Shown one piece after another: positions 61,639 through 64,000 of a stretch of 64,000 bases of DNA (positions are counted from its first letter, which is position 1; every line of letters starts with the position of its first letter). Made by a program: the position numbers and the translations under genes. The DNA comes from Malus domestica (Eukaryota > Streptophyta > Magnoliopsida > Rosales > Rosaceae): assembly GCF_042453785.1 (NCBI RefSeq), contig NC_091667.1, positions 33,906,001 to 33,970,000 of the forward strand. The letters are read 5' to 3'. Below the pieces are notes generated by a model, which was given only the letters and a program-made list of their open reading frames with translations, ran no database searches and had not been told where the DNA came from.

Positions 61639-62639
61639 TGGCCGTGGATGGAAGGAAGTTGGTGAATAAATTGGGTTTTTACTTCTTTTAATTTGTTTTG
61701 TTTTGTACTTGGAGAAAATGTTGTGGGTTGTGGAGTGATAAGTGTGATTTGTGATTCAGAATGTTGTTTCATATGTTGAAGTCTCATGATGTATGTAATG
61801 AATTAGAAAACAGAGATGCTCTGTTTCCGTTGCAAGCAGGGGATTTTATGTACGTGCACTTACAGTTAATCTCGGCGTTTTAATTAGATTACTCATGCGT
61901 TGATCAATTTTTGTGATGGAATAATTAGCATTAAACAATAATGCACTAAACTTAAGTAAGAATCAGATGCCTCAAATTGAAGTTGCTAACAAATTTTGGG
62001 TTGCTTTGTTCTTGATGTGAGGAAGAAGGGGGAGTGTTAAACCTTAAACATGACTGTTCTATGAATTCTGAACTAATTTGACTTGGACAAAAATATGCAT
62101 AATTTAACTTAACACGAAAATATGCAAAAGAAAAATAGAAAACCAATAAGAAACTCTTCATGAACTTTTCGAGGGCTGTGAAAATTGACAAAGATATTTT
62201 AGTCTCTGTTTGACACGTATGGTTAGAAATCGAACCTAACACGTGTCGTTTAAAATAATAACTTGAAATTCTTCTCCATTAGGCACTCCATGGAAATTTT
62301 AATACATGTGTCTTCAAATTATACAATTTACTATCTCCACTTCACATTTTATAATCTAATGTCATCGTTAACATATTTCCTAATATTGAGCCTAACAACA
62401 AATGTATTATGTATAGATACAATATGTGTATTAATACATTTATGTTGACTTAAAGAAACGTATGTTTTACTGAATCATTTGAAAGTGTATGAAAAAATTA
62501 CATATATACGCATATAATATAGCTGAATTTAGTATTCAAATTAACACTTCAAAAATTTAATTTCATAATTCAAAATTTTAAATATAAAGAATTTGGACTG
62601 TCACTTGGGTTCTTGCAAAATTACTTTGAGATAAATATT
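61639..62639. other. 3' flank of LTI65-like gene and AT-rich spacer
   Basis: Contains the probable 3' UTR, then AT-rich sequence with no recognisable gene, RNA or repeat. Confidence 0.5.
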
Positions 62640-62985
62640 TTCCTACAACTTCATTCCTGAAGGCCAATAAAAGGAATAAATCTTCGTGGGGTTGGAAAGG
62701 AATTTTACTCAGTCGACAATTATTACTACGTGGTCTTCGTTGGAGAGTTGAGAATGGCCTTGGATCCCAAAACCCAACTCGTTTAAACCTCTTACGAACC
62801 CAACTCGTTTAAACCTCTTACGAAGCAAAGGGCCACTGCTCAGCAGGTGGATTTTCTCATTGACCCCGAGAATAAAGAATGGAAGGTCGACCTTGTGGCT
62901 GAGTTGTTTGAGTTGGAGGATGTAGAGATTATTTGGGCGATCCCTATTAGTAGAAGTGGCTGTGAAGATCGTTGCATTTGGCTAG
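62640..62985 (+). mobile_element. LINE fragment (sequence downstream of reverse transcriptase)
   Basis: Two pieces of translated sequence match the region of plant L1-type LINE ORF2 between the reverse transcriptase and the zinc-binding domain: SSWGWKGILLSRQLLLRGLR then WRVENGLGS (about 62677-62766), and KEWKVDLVAELFELEDVEII then WAIPISRSGCEDRCIWLGN (about 62875-62985). They are in different frames, separated by a 26-bp tandem duplication starting aacccaactcgtttaaac (about 62771-62822). The fragment is far from complete and ends where the PPR sequence begins. Confidence 0.8.
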
Positions 62986-63725
62986 GAAATTTTGCGGATT
63001 GTGAAGATATTTGCGGATTGTGAAGAGTTCAAAGCAATGTGGAGGTTAGTTGATGAGATGATTGAGAAAGGGTATCCGACTACAGCACAGACGTTCAACA
63101 TCTTGATACGCACTTGTGGTGAGGCAGGCTTGGCTAAAAAAGTTGTGGAAAGATTCATCAAATCGAAGACGTTTAGCTATAGGCCATTTAAACACTCATA
63201 CAATGCAATTTTGCATTCCCTTCTTGTGGTGAAGCAGTACAAGTTGATCGAGTGGTTCTATCAATAGATGTTGGCAGAGGGACACTCCGCAGATATTCTA
63301 ACTTATAACGTTATTATGTGTGCAAAATACAGATTGGGGAAGCTGGATCAGTTTCACAGACTGCTTGACGAAATGGGCAGGAGTGGATTCACTCCAGATT
63401 TTCATACTTATAATATTCTTCTTCATGTACTTGGTAAGGGAGACAAACCCCTTGCAGCCCCTAATCTTTTGAATCACATGAAGGAAGAGGGTTTCGGTCC
63501 AAGTGTTCTGCACTTCACAACGCTGATAGATGGACTGAGCAGGGCTGGAAATATGGATGCCTGCTAGTATTTTTTTGATGAGATGACAAAGCACGACTGC
63601 ATGCCGGATGTTGTTTGTTACACTGTAATGATCACCGGGTATTTTGTGGCTCGGGAGCTTGAGAAGGCCCAAGGAGTGTTTGATGAGATGATCCCTAATG
63701 GGCAGCTTCCGAATGTATTTGTTGA
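62986..63725 (+). pseudogene. P-class PPR gene fragment with in-frame stops
   Basis: The translation resembles the middle of a P-class pentatricopeptide repeat protein like At1g55630: FKAMWRLVDEMIEKGYPTTA, AQTFNILIRTCGEAGLAKKV, then ADILTYNVIMCAKYRLGKLD and DFHTYNILLHVLGKGDKPLA, then SVLHFTTLIDGLSRAGNMDA and PDVVCYTVMITGYFVARELE. TAG stops interrupt the frame at 63265-63267 and 63565-63567 without loss of homology on either side. The similarity stops after GQLPNVF (about 63720), and there is no N-terminal part, so this is a truncated, dead copy. Its left border is fused to the LINE fragment. Confidence 0.88.
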
Positions 63726-64000
63726 ATTAGTGGCAAAGTGGCCAACTTTCGGCTAATAAAATAAACAAAAAGGGAAGACAATGATGATGTTTGCTTGGGA
63801 TTTTTTTCTTTGGTCTTTTTTTTTGGTTTCCCATTTGAATGCTACGTGAGTGGATTTGGGGTTTGATTAAAAGGCAAAGTAGGGAGCATGATACATCATG
63901 ATTGTGTTTGTGGAAAAAGGGAAGGTTGATTCCTTTTTTCTGTTGCCATTTATTTGCCAAGAGCCAAGTGAGAAGAGAAAGTAGCAGAAAAATAAAGGCA
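63726..64000. other. Right edge, nothing recognised
   Basis: T-rich and purine-rich non-coding sequence after the PPR fragment; no gene or repeat is evident. Confidence 0.4.

Overview
The window is nuclear DNA of a woody eudicot, most likely a member of the Rosaceae (apple/pear group). The evidence is plant-type genes with many short GT-AG introns, AT-rich spacers full of small transposon relics, LTR elements primed by initiator tRNA-Met, and several repeat families that I remember, without being able to search, from apple and pear. The species call is an inference.

Gene order from left to right: CFIm25 (mRNA 3'-end processing, +, 1588-3799); a broken PLS-class PPR gene (-, 4597-6309); a gene-poor 7 kb stretch; a LAF1/MYB18-MYB19-MYB45-like R2R3-MYB (+, 13283-14965); a SEC22-like longin protein with only half a SNARE motif (-, 15261-16363); a remorin (-, 17114-19027); a compact remorin without the usual N-terminal tail (-, 21421-22468); a cytochrome b561 ascorbate ferrireductase (-, 22925-26145); a second gene-poor stretch of about 8 kb; an NT-C2/coiled-coil protein (+, 34056-37439); the meiotic crossover gene SHOC1 (-, 38107-43965); a large non-coding LTR retrotransposon with a nested hAT element (44252-52960); more retrotransposon debris (53-58.1 kb); an LTI65/RD29-like dehydration gene behind a cluster of ABA-response elements (+, 58583-61638); and a LINE fragment joined to a PPR pseudogene (62640-63725).

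As I remember the Arabidopsis map, the single-copy genes recall two duplicated Arabidopsis blocks at once. One is At4g25550-At4g25580 (CFIm25, LAF1, cytochrome b561, CAP160). The other is At5g52260-At5g52300 (MYB19, SNARE-like, coiled-coil protein, SHOC1, RD29B). The window therefore looks like a fairly complete version of the segment before that duplication, with two remorins added. The genes do not form a pathway; their order is inherited.

The most unusual items are: a 42-bp piece of the LTI65-like coding sequence pasted into a neighbouring LTR; the half-SNARE SEC22 paralogue; a tandem duplication that copied the remorin start codon into its own 5' leader as a 14-residue upstream ORF; the retrotransposon whose 5' end lies 287 bp before the SHOC1 start; and the LINE-PPR junction. 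I found no new multi-gene system, tRNA, rRNA or CRISPR-like array. All splice sites below were placed by eye from GT-AG signals and family knowledge.
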